Assembly: GCA_034638255.1 (NCBI GenBank)
Contig: JAWPGT010000002.1
Coordinates: forward strand, 1,612,001 to 1,676,000
Length of the DNA stretch: 64,000 nucleotides
Source: Coprinus comatus
Lineage: Eukaryota; Basidiomycota; Agaricomycetes; Agaricales; Agaricaceae
Reading direction: 5' to 3'
Positions 1-20,127 of the stretch are shown here, in pieces. The notes below the pieces were generated by a model. That model was not told where the DNA came from and made no database searches. It saw only the letters and a program-made list of their open reading frames with translations. Within the stretch, counting starts at the first letter, position 1, and each line of letters starts with the position of its first letter. The position numbers were made by a program, and so were the translations under genes.

Positions 1-132
1 TATGACACAGCGTTGATGATTCGGAAGAAGAAGGCGGTGAGTATGAAACACCTGGGAAATGTAGCACATGGTGCCCACCTTCTGCTCACTGCTGCTTCGT
101 AGTCCGGGCAGTCGTCGTCTTGGGGCAGATAG
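1..132 (+). CDS. 3' end of an unidentified protein gene (partial)
   Basis: Frame 1 is open from the window edge (YDTALMIRKKKA) to a strong donor, GTGAGT, at position 37. Splicing to the acceptor at 101-102 (cttcgtAG) keeps the frame and adds nine residues (SGQSSSWGR) before a TAG at 130-132. This gives a 66 bp intron, typical of the other genes here. Only about 21 residues are visible, with a basic run (RKKK) at the end. No family can be named. The next gene, COX7, lies on the other strand and converges on it. The model rests only on the splice sites and frame, so a chance open stretch is possible. Confidence 0.35.
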
Positions 133-772
133 TATGGGAGGGAAGGGAGTGGATTGGACCCCCAGCCGATGTGCCTGGACATAGTGGTGTATAGAGAAGG
201 AAGGACCTGAGCGCAAGAGATAAATATATGTTGTGCATGTTCAGGTCATCAGCAATAGCCCATTGGGGTATGTGGTATACAAAGGGATGCAACAACAATC
301 ATGATTGATTCCACATCCCGAGATCATACAGTACTACTTGCACAGCGCTTTTAATACACGCGGCAAACCACAATTGCTCATGAGCTTCTTCACACTTCAC
401 TTGCGAGCGGATATCCCTATCAAGCTCACAAGACCGTCACAAGGCTTTCTTCGCCCGCAGAAGGACATGTACAATATTAGGGTAGCCATGCTACGGGTTC
501 CACAATTAATTAGCACAACAGTGTATGTGTGAGAACATACCAGAAGAACCCAAACACAAAAATATGATGAACTAGACATATGGAAATACAGGATGTTCAC
601 ATCCAAGCAGAACGGACAATCCAGATGGTTCGCATGCAAATCCAAAAAGAGATCAAAGGAGACAGGCTCTAGCGTGGCAAAGCTATCATTGACAGAGATT
701 CTGAATTTATGCAAGTTTCTATTGGTGGAAGAAGTGTGTAACAGTGATGGTTGGTCCGGTATAAGTGGTAGT
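133..772. other. Intergenic, no gene seen
   Basis: This 640 bp interval lies between the stop of the left-edge gene and the stop of COX7. Short open frames occur on both strands (for example 397-789 minus), but none resembles a protein family or has splice-consistent extensions. It probably holds the two 3' untranslated regions. Confidence 0.5.
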
Positions 773-1174
773 TTACTTTGCTTTGTCACCCTGCACTAAA
801 TGAGCACGACAGAAAAAATGAGAAATAGACATACGCACCTTAATCATTGAGAAACAAGCGAACGCAGTGGCCATCATGCCAACACCGAAGAGAGTGCGGT
901 AGGCGCCTATAAGATGCGAGTGAGCATATACGACCAAATAACCTATTAGTGGTACATACCGAAGTAGAGCCTCTGCCTGGGGCCACGGTACATGACGTTG
1001 ACATTGGTGTTCTAGTATGGAGGTCAATATGTATTACATATTAAATAAAAATGAGAGCCAACCTGGTAAAGCTGCTGCTTCTCGAGGACGTGGTTAGGCT
1101 CTGTATAATGTTAGTGGCTATATGTGAAAACAGAGGATATACAGACTGTTGTAGAGGGGAGTGAGGATGGACAT
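773..1174 (-). CDS. COX7: Cytochrome c oxidase subunit VIIa-like (Cox7)
   Basis: This is a small single-pass inner-membrane subunit of mitochondrial complex IV. Five exons join in frame: 1174-1147, 1100-1063, 1011-960, 906-839 and 790-773, giving 67 residues. The N-terminal part (PNHVLEKQQLYQ), the central MYRGPRQRLYFGAY and the following hydrophobic helix (LFGVGMMATAFACFSMI) with a short basic tail match the fungal Cox7 pattern: a Q-L-Y-Q helix, an R-x-R/P-R-x-x-L-Y motif before one membrane span, and a K-rich end. The first exon is 28 nt and the last is 18 nt. The first donor is gtctgt, which is not the strongest consensus. Its start codon lies 97 bp from that of YAF9 on the other strand. 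Assignment is from conserved sequence pattern; the exon joins are my inference. Confidence 0.8.
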
Positions 1175-1271
1175 TGTTGTAGGAAAGGAATGGTGGTTGA
1201 GGTGAAAGAGGAAGTCGTGATGCGGGTGGTTGCGGAGTTTGTTCCGGGAGCCGAGACTTTTCGACCCAACC
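1175..1271. promoter_or_regulatory. Shared divergent promoter COX7 / YAF9
   Basis: Only 97 bp separate the COX7 start codon (minus) from the YAF9 start codon (plus), so both 5' untranslated regions and core promoters must overlap or lie inside this interval. On the minus strand it reads as a C-rich, CT/CA-rich stretch. No clear TATA box is visible. Shared regulation is inferred from spacing only. Confidence 0.5.
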
Positions 1272-2190
1272 ATGGCAAACGACCGTGTTCGCGTTAGGGT
1301 CCGTCCTTTCTCTTCCTCTCAAACTCACTGCTCACATCCACACAGGGCCTCAGCATCTTCCGTCCAATCATCTATGGAAACACTGCTATCATTCTCTCGG
1401 AAAAAGAACGTCAAGCCTTGCCTCATGCTGACCACACACACAAGTGGACTGTTGCTGTCCGCTCTGCCGCATCTGCTCCCAACTCGGACATCGTAGGCGG
1501 CGCAGATGATATCTCTCACTTCATAAAACGCGTCACCTTCAAATTGCACGACACTTATCCAAATCCTTCACGAAGTAAGTCCATACGTCATCTCCCACTT
1601 TTCAAAGTCATATTGATTGCCTCAGATATCGATAAACCACCATTCGAGGTTTCAGAAACAGGGTACGTAGATTTTCCCCTACCAACCAGCAATACCTCAT
1701 TGTCTGTAGATGGGGTGAATTCGAAATACAAATCCGCATTACCTTCGTACCAGAGTCTGGGGAAAAGGCCATGACACTCTACCACCACCTGAAACTCCAT
1801 CCATGGGCTGCTGCTGGTGAACCAGAAATCCCTCCTCTTGATGTTGCAGTGAAACTAGGCCCAGTCCACTCCTGGCAGTACGATGAGGTTGTCTTCAATG
1901 ATCCATATCAAAACTTCCTCAACACATTGACCTCTGTTCCTGTCACCCCGCTTCCGAAGACTAAGAGAAAACCTGTTCCTTTCCATCTTTCAAATCCATC
2001 TTCACTCGAAGCTTCCAGGGGTGGTGTTCCAGAGTTTACACAACTCATGGAAAAGGAAGAACACGACCGTCTTGAAGAGGCACGCAAGAAGGTGATCGCA
2101 GAGACCGACAAATGGCGCAACATACTCATCGATAAAGAGAAAGAGTTAGACAGACTGCAAAAATTGGTAAATGAACAATCCGGATCGTAA
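1272..2190 (+). CDS. YAF9: YEATS-domain chromatin protein (Yaf9)
   Basis: Yaf9 is a histone acyl-lysine reader shared by the NuA4 acetyltransferase and SWR1 remodelling complexes in the nucleus. Four exons (1272-1298, 1346-1574, 1626-1662, 1710-2190) give 257 residues. The YEATS fold begins with SIFRPIIYGNTA and continues through HKWTVAVRSA, the FIKRVTFKLHDTYPNP block, FEVSETGWGEFEIQIRI and FVPESGEKAMTLYHHLKLH, all hallmark stretches. After a linker, the C-terminal 50 residues are charged and heptad-like (EEHDRLEEARKKVIAETDKW), as in Yaf9/GAS41, where this coiled coil contacts the complexes. The length is normal for the family. The first intron could start at gttagg or gtccgt; both keep phase. 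It converges with the ATR gene, with 100 bp between stop codons. Confidence 0.93.
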
Positions 2191-2290
2191 TCATTACAAA
2201 TATTACAAATGTGCTGTATTTTAATCATGTATTATTGTGTATCATATTCATATACCGTGTATTGTCCAGTAAAACACATCGCAAGAATCT

Positions 2291-10879
<8,589 letters not shown>

Positions 10880-10971
10880 GATATCGTAAAGGCCATGAAG
10901 GGTGAAGTTGAAAGATAAAAGACGCGGTCACGCGTATGTAATAATTGACTAGTGCTAAGTCTATTTTTGTA

Positions 10972-13900
10972 CTATTTCCTCCCCGCACGTCGCTTGTCCT
11001 TAGCCTTTTCCTTCTCCATCGCCTTCTCCTCTGCCCTCTCACTCTCAATGGACGTAAATGCTTTCTTCATATTTTCATTGTATTCCCTATCCTTCTCCAA
11101 CTGTTTCTTCTGCTCCATACTCGCAAGGAACCTACTGTCCTTACGCAACTCCCTGATTGCACCTTTCTTCTCCTGCTTGAGTTGATATCGCAATTTCGCA
11201 GCCTCATTCTTCTCATGATCAGGATCTTGTTTGCGGAAATAGCTAGACTTGTTTTCTTCAAACTTGGGTACAAAGGTGGGGATCGGAATGGGCTTGTGAG
11301 ACTGGAGTGCAAGTGGTTTATGCGATTGTTTGGCAAACCTGAGCAGACGTGTTATCATGTCTACAAGCCTAGAGTGCCGGGACTAGAATATGAACTTCTA
11401 TCAGCTTGCAATTGCCAAATGCGAGAAAGGATAAACTACCTTGAGCTCCCCGCTCCAATTTTTCCCCTCTCCGTGCGTTATGATCTCCAATATTGGGGCA
11501 TATAACTCAACAAATCCATCAAGCCCCTTGTACATTTCTGCATATTTTCCCAGCAATTCCAAAACTAATGCTAGCAGATCGACTTTGGTTTGCTCTGATG
11601 GCTCCTCCAATGTTAATAGCCCTGTTATGCTGGCCTTTCTGGGATTTGGGGTTGTTTTCTTGCCTTTGAGTGTCAGGGACCGGCATGAACCCGAGCGGTA
11701 ATCAGGAACAGGGAATGAGCCCGGTAAAGAGGAAACGTTTTCATATGTTGTTTGTGCCAGGTGCAGGAATGAATTGACAAGTAGGTTGATTGCCTCTGGA
11801 ACAAATCGCTTCGAGAGAGATTCAAATTGCAGGAAGAGGGTACAGATAAAAAGCCCACTTGCGATGTCATTCAACGAGCGTATGCGGCACAGTCCCAAAT
11901 ATGCTCCCATGAGAACTCGGGTAGGCGAGATAACTGCGTGGTTTAGGTCACTAGTGGGCCAAATGAGACCAATTACACGGAGTAGTGTAAGTTCTGAGGA
12001 ACCTGGCCATGTTTTTGCCTCTGGATTTGTCGCACCCTGTGAGAGGCCGCGCTTGAGGTTTTTGTACATTAAACGGAGTTTTTCGTTGAAGTGCCTCGCT
12101 GCCGGTATAGGATAGGTTTTGACAATGGTGACGAGGTGAGGGAGGAGTGAAGAGATCAGTGTATATCGTGGTTGGGGAGATGCCGCTATATAGAGAATAT
12201 GGTCGATGAGAACGTTTGCAAGGGTCTGATAAAAATAGCATCAAGATCACACTTATTATCATTGGCACGAGAACTGACCTGGAGCTTAAATTTGTTATCT
12301 GAGGCGAGGCTAGTATGATAAAGGGTCCGTATTCGCTGCACGACAATGGGTACATCATCATCTTCAATATCCTCCACAATTTCCAAAAATTCTTCGTGAC
12401 TATCCGGGGCAGGAAAAGTATAAGGTAACTCCTGAACAGAACGTCCGCCTTTTTTCTTTCCATTTTTTAATTTGGTTGTCAGGCTTCTTGTTCACCTTGT
12501 TCATCTTCTGATCCACCATCTTCCTCGTCGAAATCGTAAGTCTCGTCGTACGCTTCACCGTCGTCCTCACTCACATCCTCTTCGTCACTTTCTCCTTCCC
12601 CTTCCTCTTCCTCCCCTTCCTCTTCCTCTTCTTCACTCTCTTCTGGAGCTTTTAAACCTGCCCCCAAACCACCCCATTCCTCCATCCCATCATCGAAATC
12701 ATCATCTAAATCATCAGCACCGCGTTTCCGCTTCCCCTTACTCCCTTCTTCATGCTCACTGTCGCTATCTTCGATGCCCAACATTCTTTTCCGTCTCTGC
12801 TTCTCGGCCTTTTCCAATGCCTCCTTCTCTTCTAACGCCAGCTCTTCTTCTGTTTTAGTCCTATCTTTCGGTTTTGATCTTTTGTCAAATGCAAGCTCGC
12901 GCACATGTTGATCATAGTCGTCCTGTTCAGGTATTAACGCCTGAACCCCTCCTTCCGAGCTTGGTAGCACCGTAGATGTTGACGTTTTGGTGATTTTGTC
13001 GTCCTAACATCATACTTAGATGGACCAAGAGGAGTTTTATTGGTTCCTGATAATGAGGGATCGGGGGCATATATCAGATCTCTGAGAGAAGCAAATTCAT
13101 TATCAAGCTCATGGCGAATATTTTCTTCTTGTTCCCTCTCCATTTGGCGTCGAAGCTGTATAACTAGTTTAAAAAGAAAGGTAATAATCACACCTAATGG
13201 TAACTTACCTTATGTTCTTTGCTCTTTGCAATGACCTCTGCCATTACTTCTGCTTTGGATTTCTTTCTGGCAGGCTATAGCGGTTTGAGTTATTAAACAA
13301 GTAACAGACATGATGAAAAATACCTCGTCGTTCTCTTCATCCCCGTCTTCCTCATCACCAAACCCTCCGAAGTGAGCTTTTGTTACAACATCCCTATCAA
13401 TTTGGCCTGCATTGTATTAGTTATGGACTATCAAAAATTAGGAATAATTCGAAAACATACCAGAATCCTCTTCATCTTCGCTATCCAGACCGAGGCCAAC
13501 ATTGTCGAAGTCATCCAGTTTGGATAAACTTTGACCATAATGGGTAAGTTCATCGTCATCCTCGAGATTAAAGGCGACGCCTTTGGAAGCTCTCTGTCGT
13601 TCTCGCGTGAAACGCTCCAGCATACGTTCTTCTAGACTCATCGTAGGATCATTTTCACCGAATCGTCGATCGACAATTCCCCCAGCACGGTTTCGTTCCT
13701 CCCATTCCTTGAGCAAAGTTTTCTTGCGCTATAAGTTGTTTGTAGTTATAAGCCTTCTCGGTTTACTTTTTGAGTTCGTTTTGATGCATACCTGTTCAAT
13801 GCCTGCTTGTTTGCTCTGAGCCGGTTTTCCAGTTACACCCTTCAACTTGCGTCCACCCACGTCATGTTTTAGTTTAGTGACTTTGACATCAAAAGGATTC

Positions 13901-14061
13901 AGTCGTCTATGGATTTCCTCTAGTCTTGCCTTTCGTTTTTCCTTTTCCTTTTCTAGAGGGGCTGCGGATCTTTTACGCTTCTTTCCCGCTTGTGTATTCC
14001 CGGTTACTCCTGCCTGGGAGAGCGCAGTTTTAAGTTGCGTGAGCTGTGAGCCTTTGACCAT
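10972..14061 (-). CDS. NOP14: Nop14, 90S pre-ribosome / SSU processome factor
   Basis: Nop14 is a nucleolar protein required for 18S rRNA maturation, in complex with Emg1 and Noc4. It starts MVKGSQLTQLKTALSQ at 14,061. Conserved blocks follow in order: RRLNPFDVKVTKLKHDVGG, the RKKTLLKEWEERNRAGG / DRRFGENDP block, a long acidic stretch (12,480-12,700), the LPYTFPAPDSHEEF block (about 12,370-12,420), and a basic C-terminal tail rich in K, R and E (KDKRRAGRK, stop at 10,972). One join needs a gtatga donor near 13,015 to move into the DDYDQHVRELAFDK frame, and another uses ttctag|TCC near 11,380. The reading frame breaks near 12,480 between the acidic run and the LPYTF block; either a one-base error or an odd intron (12,484-12,551) would repair it. 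It ends 92 bp upstream of the ATR start on the same strand. Confidence 0.9.
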
Positions 14062-17000
14062 GGCTGGCCTGCAGAAGTAGAAAAAGTTTGTGACATTGTT
14101 GTGACACGGATAAGATAACGCGCTTGGTGCTAACAACTCTCTTTAGCCACTTTTGCACACTTCCTAATAGTTAGCTCTCGAACCGGGCAATTTACGTGTA
14201 CTGGGGAACCCCTCGACCATTCGTCAAGTCCGGAACTTTGATTATCGACTTATGGGAAAGCTTAGACAGCTACTCCGACACGATAGCCGAACAAATAATC
14301 CCCAGTGCCAAACCTTCGTATTTCCCTTGTATTTCCAGCTTACAACCAGACAAAACACTCGCAAATGTTTTCCCGTGTATCAACGCGCTCACCTTCTCCT
14401 ATTGCATAAGCTGGTTACGCGTCAGTAAGACAGCTACAACGTAAAGGATGCTTGGAATTACCTCCTTCCTTGACTCAATGGCTAGGTACCAGAACTGCGG
14501 CTACCAACCACAAGGGACAAAGCGTTCATGGGACGATCCGCAGGCCAAGCTCAGTATTAATTCAGCTCGAGTTGGACTTGAAGGCAACCTCCGACGACAA
14601 TCTCAAAGCTGATAGTATGAAAGACCTCGGAGACAGTCATTATGCGCTATGCAGTCTATGCACCACTGCCGGGGATGTCTCTGGAAACCCGTTTTGCCCC
14701 TTTCAAGAATACTGAGGAAGGTCCCAGCCTCCTAATGAGATCTTGTCTTTACGTGATAGTCTGTCAATGGCTTTTTCCCGGAGACGCTTTGCAATTCTGA
14801 TAGTGATAAGTAACACATGGTCGTTTCACCTAATCTGGTTCCTTCGGATTCACAGGTCATGTCTTACAAACTTCTTCCTGGGAGGCCTGACAAATTTGTA
14901 ACTAACTTCTTTTTGACGTTTGAGGGGGGGTAAACATAACGGAACATTCCTGTCAATGAAGCTGTGCAACGAGAATTACAGATGACATATATGTGAGTCG
15001 CAACACAGCGCAGTTACTACGTCTACACTTGTACAGGTCTTTCAGAAAAAGATTGGGGCTCTATATTCTTCTTGGACATCATATATTCTCCCTCACATTT
15101 CATTCTATTCGGGTTCATTTCATAAGAACGGAAGGCGAAATACAAATGCAAATACGAACGTGATTTATTGACCACGAGGTCCCCGATTAACACAGATGAC
15201 ATGGCTCACAAATACACCTACCGGGAATTCATCGTTAGAATAATTGACGTGAAACAGCTTCAACCTGACAATAAGGGGAAAGAGAAGCACATGTTCTTCT
15301 TCTCCCCCAGCACTCCCCTTATTTCATCAGATCTCGGCAACCCATTCAAGGAATTGCGTATATTTAGTGAGCTAGCAGGAGAAGACTTTACCTGCACTCA
15401 TAATTGGTGCTTTTATCCTCACATCCCGGGAGCGGTGAGTTGACTTCGCCATTTCGGTGTCTGATGCCTTCATTGAATAACGGGAATGTTTAAAATGGCA
15501 TTCAGCGCTGGTACAGATTTGTCCATGAGAAAATTTTGGAACTGTAACTTTACCTGGAGCTGTCAAACTCACTTGATTCTACAAAGTTTTGAGGCACCTC
15601 TCAATGTCCCTCTAGTGTTGGCGCCAACGACGGAGTGAAAGATTGATGTACGAAAGCCAAGACATATACACATCTAATGGACTTGGGCTCCCACTGAGGA
15701 CTCGGGCGCAATTGTGCAGTAATGGTATAACTCGGAGTTGACCAAACTTGGAGGTACCCTTACAACTACTGACTAAATTCTATGTTCAATACTCCCTACT
15801 GCGTATAACAATTATTAGACTATGAATAATTTTTAAACCTATTCCAAAAAGAACGCGTAAACTATCGAATAATAAGCCGTATGCCCCGGGAGGTAATTCA
15901 GTAAAGGCCATACTGGGGGATTATCATCCACGGAGTTACGCACTACACCCCATTACGCCACCTATGTCACTAATTTGGTTTGACCAGCAGCTACTTCTGG
16001 TCTATACTGTATGTGCATAAGTGCTCGGGTCGTTTGAATAGTGAACTGTGATAATTTGGTTGTTTTGTAAGTAGCATCCCTTAGCCACAATTCGCGGAAA
16101 GGGCCATGGCTCTATGAGCTTCGATGGACATGTAATTTTTTCGTATGAGGAGGGATTCACATTGCTATAGTAAGTAGAATGTGATTCATGAAATTTGAAA
16201 GGTACCGCGAAGCTCGAGCGCCGCCTAATAGTAATCGAAGAGAACCATGACATCTACACTCCATCCACGAGCATTTGAACAGTTACAACCGTGGATAAAA
16301 TTACGACAACTCAGTAGGGTCTTCCTTCCTTCTTGAACCAACTTGAATGACTTGGAGTACTTCTGGGCGACTGGCAGAAGTTTCGACTCTGAAAGAATGG
16401 CGTCTGACACTCGAGAACCTTGCATCTCCCGCGTAGGTCGGCACCAGTGAAATCAGCACAGAGAGTCAATTATAGCATACGACAAACCTTTCACAGATTC
16501 CACGGACCCACCTCTACAGCTGATGGGGTACCTTTTTCCCAGGCTTGTCTCTACAACTCACCTAAGGCCTTAATTCTAGTTTTCACTTATTCTTCGCGGT
16601 TGCTGGCTATTCCCGACTCCCAAAGTTGGCATCGAGTCTGTAAACACACTATCACGTTCAAGTGTTAAAGTATGTTTAGTAATTCTAAAATTCTTGCACC
16701 ACAGTTTGCCCCACCAGGCGATCGTATCTCCTTGAATGGACTTCCCTGTATAACATAAAAGGGTCCAAGGATATACCTTTTAAGCCAATCTTCTATTAGA
16801 ATGTTCCAGTAAATAATCTTCGTCATAACACAAATATGAGGGGTTCCGAGTTGTTGTCCTTATAGTGTAAACAATTCTAGTAAATAATACTACTGCATGC
16901 AGTCTACAGTGAGCGAGTTTAATCGAAAATGAATCAAGTCGAACAAGGGACGCCAAAAGCAGACTTTCAGGGATACTCACATGAGAAGTTGTTTCTTTGT

Positions 17001-20000
17001 TCTTTCAGGTTCTTTCTATTTATTCTTCTATTTTAAGGGGCGAAGACCATTCCTACCTACAGTATCCAGCACGATGATAGCCGAATTTAAGACTCAGTGG
17101 CTTACCTGCCCATCATTATATGGAGATAACGCGTTTTGAGTATTGAGCAGTATATTATTGAGAACAAAACACGAAAAGAGCCTGAGCAAGCATCAGTCAG
17201 TTGGGCCTGTAAAACGTATTATGACTCGGCTTCTAGTGGGCCTGCATTTAGATTACCAGTGCCCCTTGAAGGTTCACACAGTGGTTCAAAACGTTAACGT
17301 CCCAATTTCGCAGTGGAGAATGATATAAACGTGTAAATAATTCTCCCATTACCAGAGTGGAACAAATCCAGAAAAAGCAGATGGTAAAACTATACGCCAA
17401 TTGTGCCATTCAGGGAAGAAAGCAAGATCGTCCTGACAGGACGAGGGAAATCATACACATTACTAAGTATATATATAAAAACCACCAACCAGTAGGTTTT
17501 ACTTCGTAGGGAATTTTATATATATATGGCGGTACTCTCACGATGTCAGGAATCTTATACTGTTCTTACGGAAAATCCAGCGACCAAGACTGCGTTCGTA
17601 ATTACTGTACGGCTTGAAGGTAGGACACAGAAAGGAAACAGCCATTACTTTACTATATTAGTTGAACCTGGCAACATTTCATCATTTAAAAACCGGAGGT
17701 ACCACAGTAGTTGTGTTACAAGTATACATACAAGGTTCCTACATTGCAACTGATTTGTTCCTGTAGTATGTGGGACGCTCACAATTGTTTTGTGATTCAG
17801 AGATGAATACAGCCTAAGGCAGAACCGGCCCATTTGAAACAACTTAGCTAAAACTCGAATCTACTCGTCGTAGTTTAGCAAATCACCCCATTACCGCAAA
17901 ATATTAGACCTATGGACATTACCTGTGCGTCAACTCTGCGGGAACTCTTATGTGATAGTTGCATGCTCCCCTTCCAGTCACAAATTCGCACCTTGATTTT
18001 TGTTCCGCCAAAAAATCTTCTTGACTTCCTGAGCCGGAGAATTCAGTGTCACCAATTCCACCTCCTTCCAAAATGTGCGTACGACTGATTCTAGGCAACG
18101 CTTACGCCGCTACTACTTGCTCCAATGTCGAGCATTCTCCTGTTTTGTAAATTCTTCAACATTCGTACTCTACATTACCCCGGAATCCCGTATCGGACCC
18201 TTCGTCGCGGAAGATCCTACTAATAAACACGCGCCACATACCCCTTGAAATTTGGCGAGCTGTCAATTCCAGCCATCATAAAGCAAACAATCCATCCATA
18301 ACTACTACGCGAGTTTTAGTCACCTCAATAGCCCGGTACCACATGCGTAATCTCCGGATAATGCACAAGCGACGGTTTTCACCAGAGACGTCATCTTCGA
18401 AGGAGAATCATTTACAAAAAGGACTACAAAAATAATTAACTGAACTTCTGCGCGTAATACTTATATAAAGACGCTTCTCAGGGTACCAGCTGCATACATC
18501 CTTATTAGTAGGCAACATTTACTTGGAAGCTTGTGAAATCGCGGTGGGAGCTTGGGTACTTCTTGACTTGGGAAACACTACCGGGTTTTGTTCCTTTGTA
18601 ATTGATCTCTGGTTACAGGGCAGAAAATTCAGAGCAGTGGCGTTCGCGGAGAAACCTTCCCTGATATACAGGATTTCTGACGAGTTCAGTACTGTTGAAT
18701 TCAAAACACTCAATTCTCGCAAATCCAACAAGAGATGCTCAAGATGTATCTGCTCGTTTATTTCGGGTGCCACATCCTTGACGCGAACTGTACTATATTG
18801 ACTATATAGTGTAGCATAGGGAGTTTTGTAGGGACCTACGTTTTCCTGTCGCGCCAAATTCTGCGGCAGGGTCCACTCCGCCTGACTCCACTCAAACCCC
18901 AACTGGCAAAGAAGTGCTGGTTCAGCCAATTTTTACAGAATGAAGCACAGGCTTGACCCTGGGTTAAGGATCCATGCTACTACCATACTGATACGGGGTC
19001 ATCTCATTCAGGTCCCTTGAACGGAAACAGTGTGGTATCTAGTCATTAATTGAGCCAGTGGACTGAGTCAAAGCTTGGAAGATTGAATTAATATATGTCG
19101 TAGTGGGATTTGCTATGGTACAAATCTACTAATGTCGGAGTTTCACCTCTTCAGATCTCACTTCTGGGCATGTCTTGAATAAACCTAGGCCCTTCGAAGT
19201 TACCGAATTCTACAAGCACCATGCTGGATTAACCAACTTGAAACTTATTCTGGTGTCTGCTAAGATGATGTACTAGGATGTACTCCGCAGCAGTCGTTAT
19301 TTTTGTCTCATGTACATGTGGTGGATTGAATGTGATAGTCAAAAGGGTGCATGGCCTACTGTAGGATAAGCTCAAAGGCTAATGTCGGTTAGTGTCCAAC
19401 AAAATGACCTAATGCGGGAGAAATTCGGTTCAAGTTGTAGGAAGTTTTTGAAAGGTTTCTGCTTCAACAATATACACTATCCAAATAATCAATTGTCAGT
19501 TTGATTATGCATGTGTCTCTAGCGAATGTTTCTTCTTTGACTGAATATATATTATATATGCTCTTCGGGCATCCAAATTAGCCGTACTTATGCTTACTAC
19601 TAGGAGGCCGATACGGGGCTCTTTAGCGAAAGAATTCCCAAGAAACTTCTTGTAAGCGCTACGGAACATACTTACATCCTTCTTTCATGGGAACTCGAGG
19701 TTTACGCGCATACTTCTCTTATCACCCGTTTGACTTTCGTAAAAGTCTAGAAGTAAATGCACCCTTCAAGACTGAAGTACTGACTCTTGGGCTTTATTTT
19801 TCCATAGGACGATGACGATAACAGTTTCAGATATCTACGAGCTAAACGAAGTGTGACGTTAGTAATTTAGCGGGCACGAGTTACAAAAATTGTCCCGGGG
19901 TAAGAGTACTCAAATTTCAAATTTCAGGCCTTGACTAGGTTCAAGCAACCCACATTTAGGAACAATGGCTATGCGTAAGTTGACGTAGTATTACATTTGG

Positions 20001-20108
20001 CCCACAAGATAACAAATTTGCGGAAAGTACGGAGAATACATAAAGTGAGCCGCTGAGAGTACTATAATAGGTATTATATCCAATGGGTTTTCGGGACTTG
20101 AGGGCCTT

Positions 20109-20127
20109 TGAAGCTTGAAGCTTGAAG
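20109..20127. repeat. Short GAAGCTT tandem repeat
   Basis: TGAAGCTT is repeated with a 7-base period (tgaagcttgaagcttgaag). Related TTCAAGCTTCAA and TTGAAGCTTAAAGCTTGA strings occur near 30,949 and 31,363 in the other half of the gene-poor region. Function unknown. Confidence 0.5.

Noticed and set aside
397..789. 130-codon minus-strand open frame as a gene
   Set aside because: It overlaps the last exon of COX7 on the same strand in another frame, has no family features and is not supported by splice joins.
12427..12490. A canonical 40-64 bp intron starting gtgaac to explain the NOP14 frame break
   Set aside because: Donor phase 1 combined with the available acceptors (ggaaag or gttcag) does not restore the LPYTF frame.
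12472..12858. Plus-strand H/P/L-rich frame
   Set aside because: It is the complement of the acidic D/E-rich run of NOP14; its composition is explained by the opposite strand.
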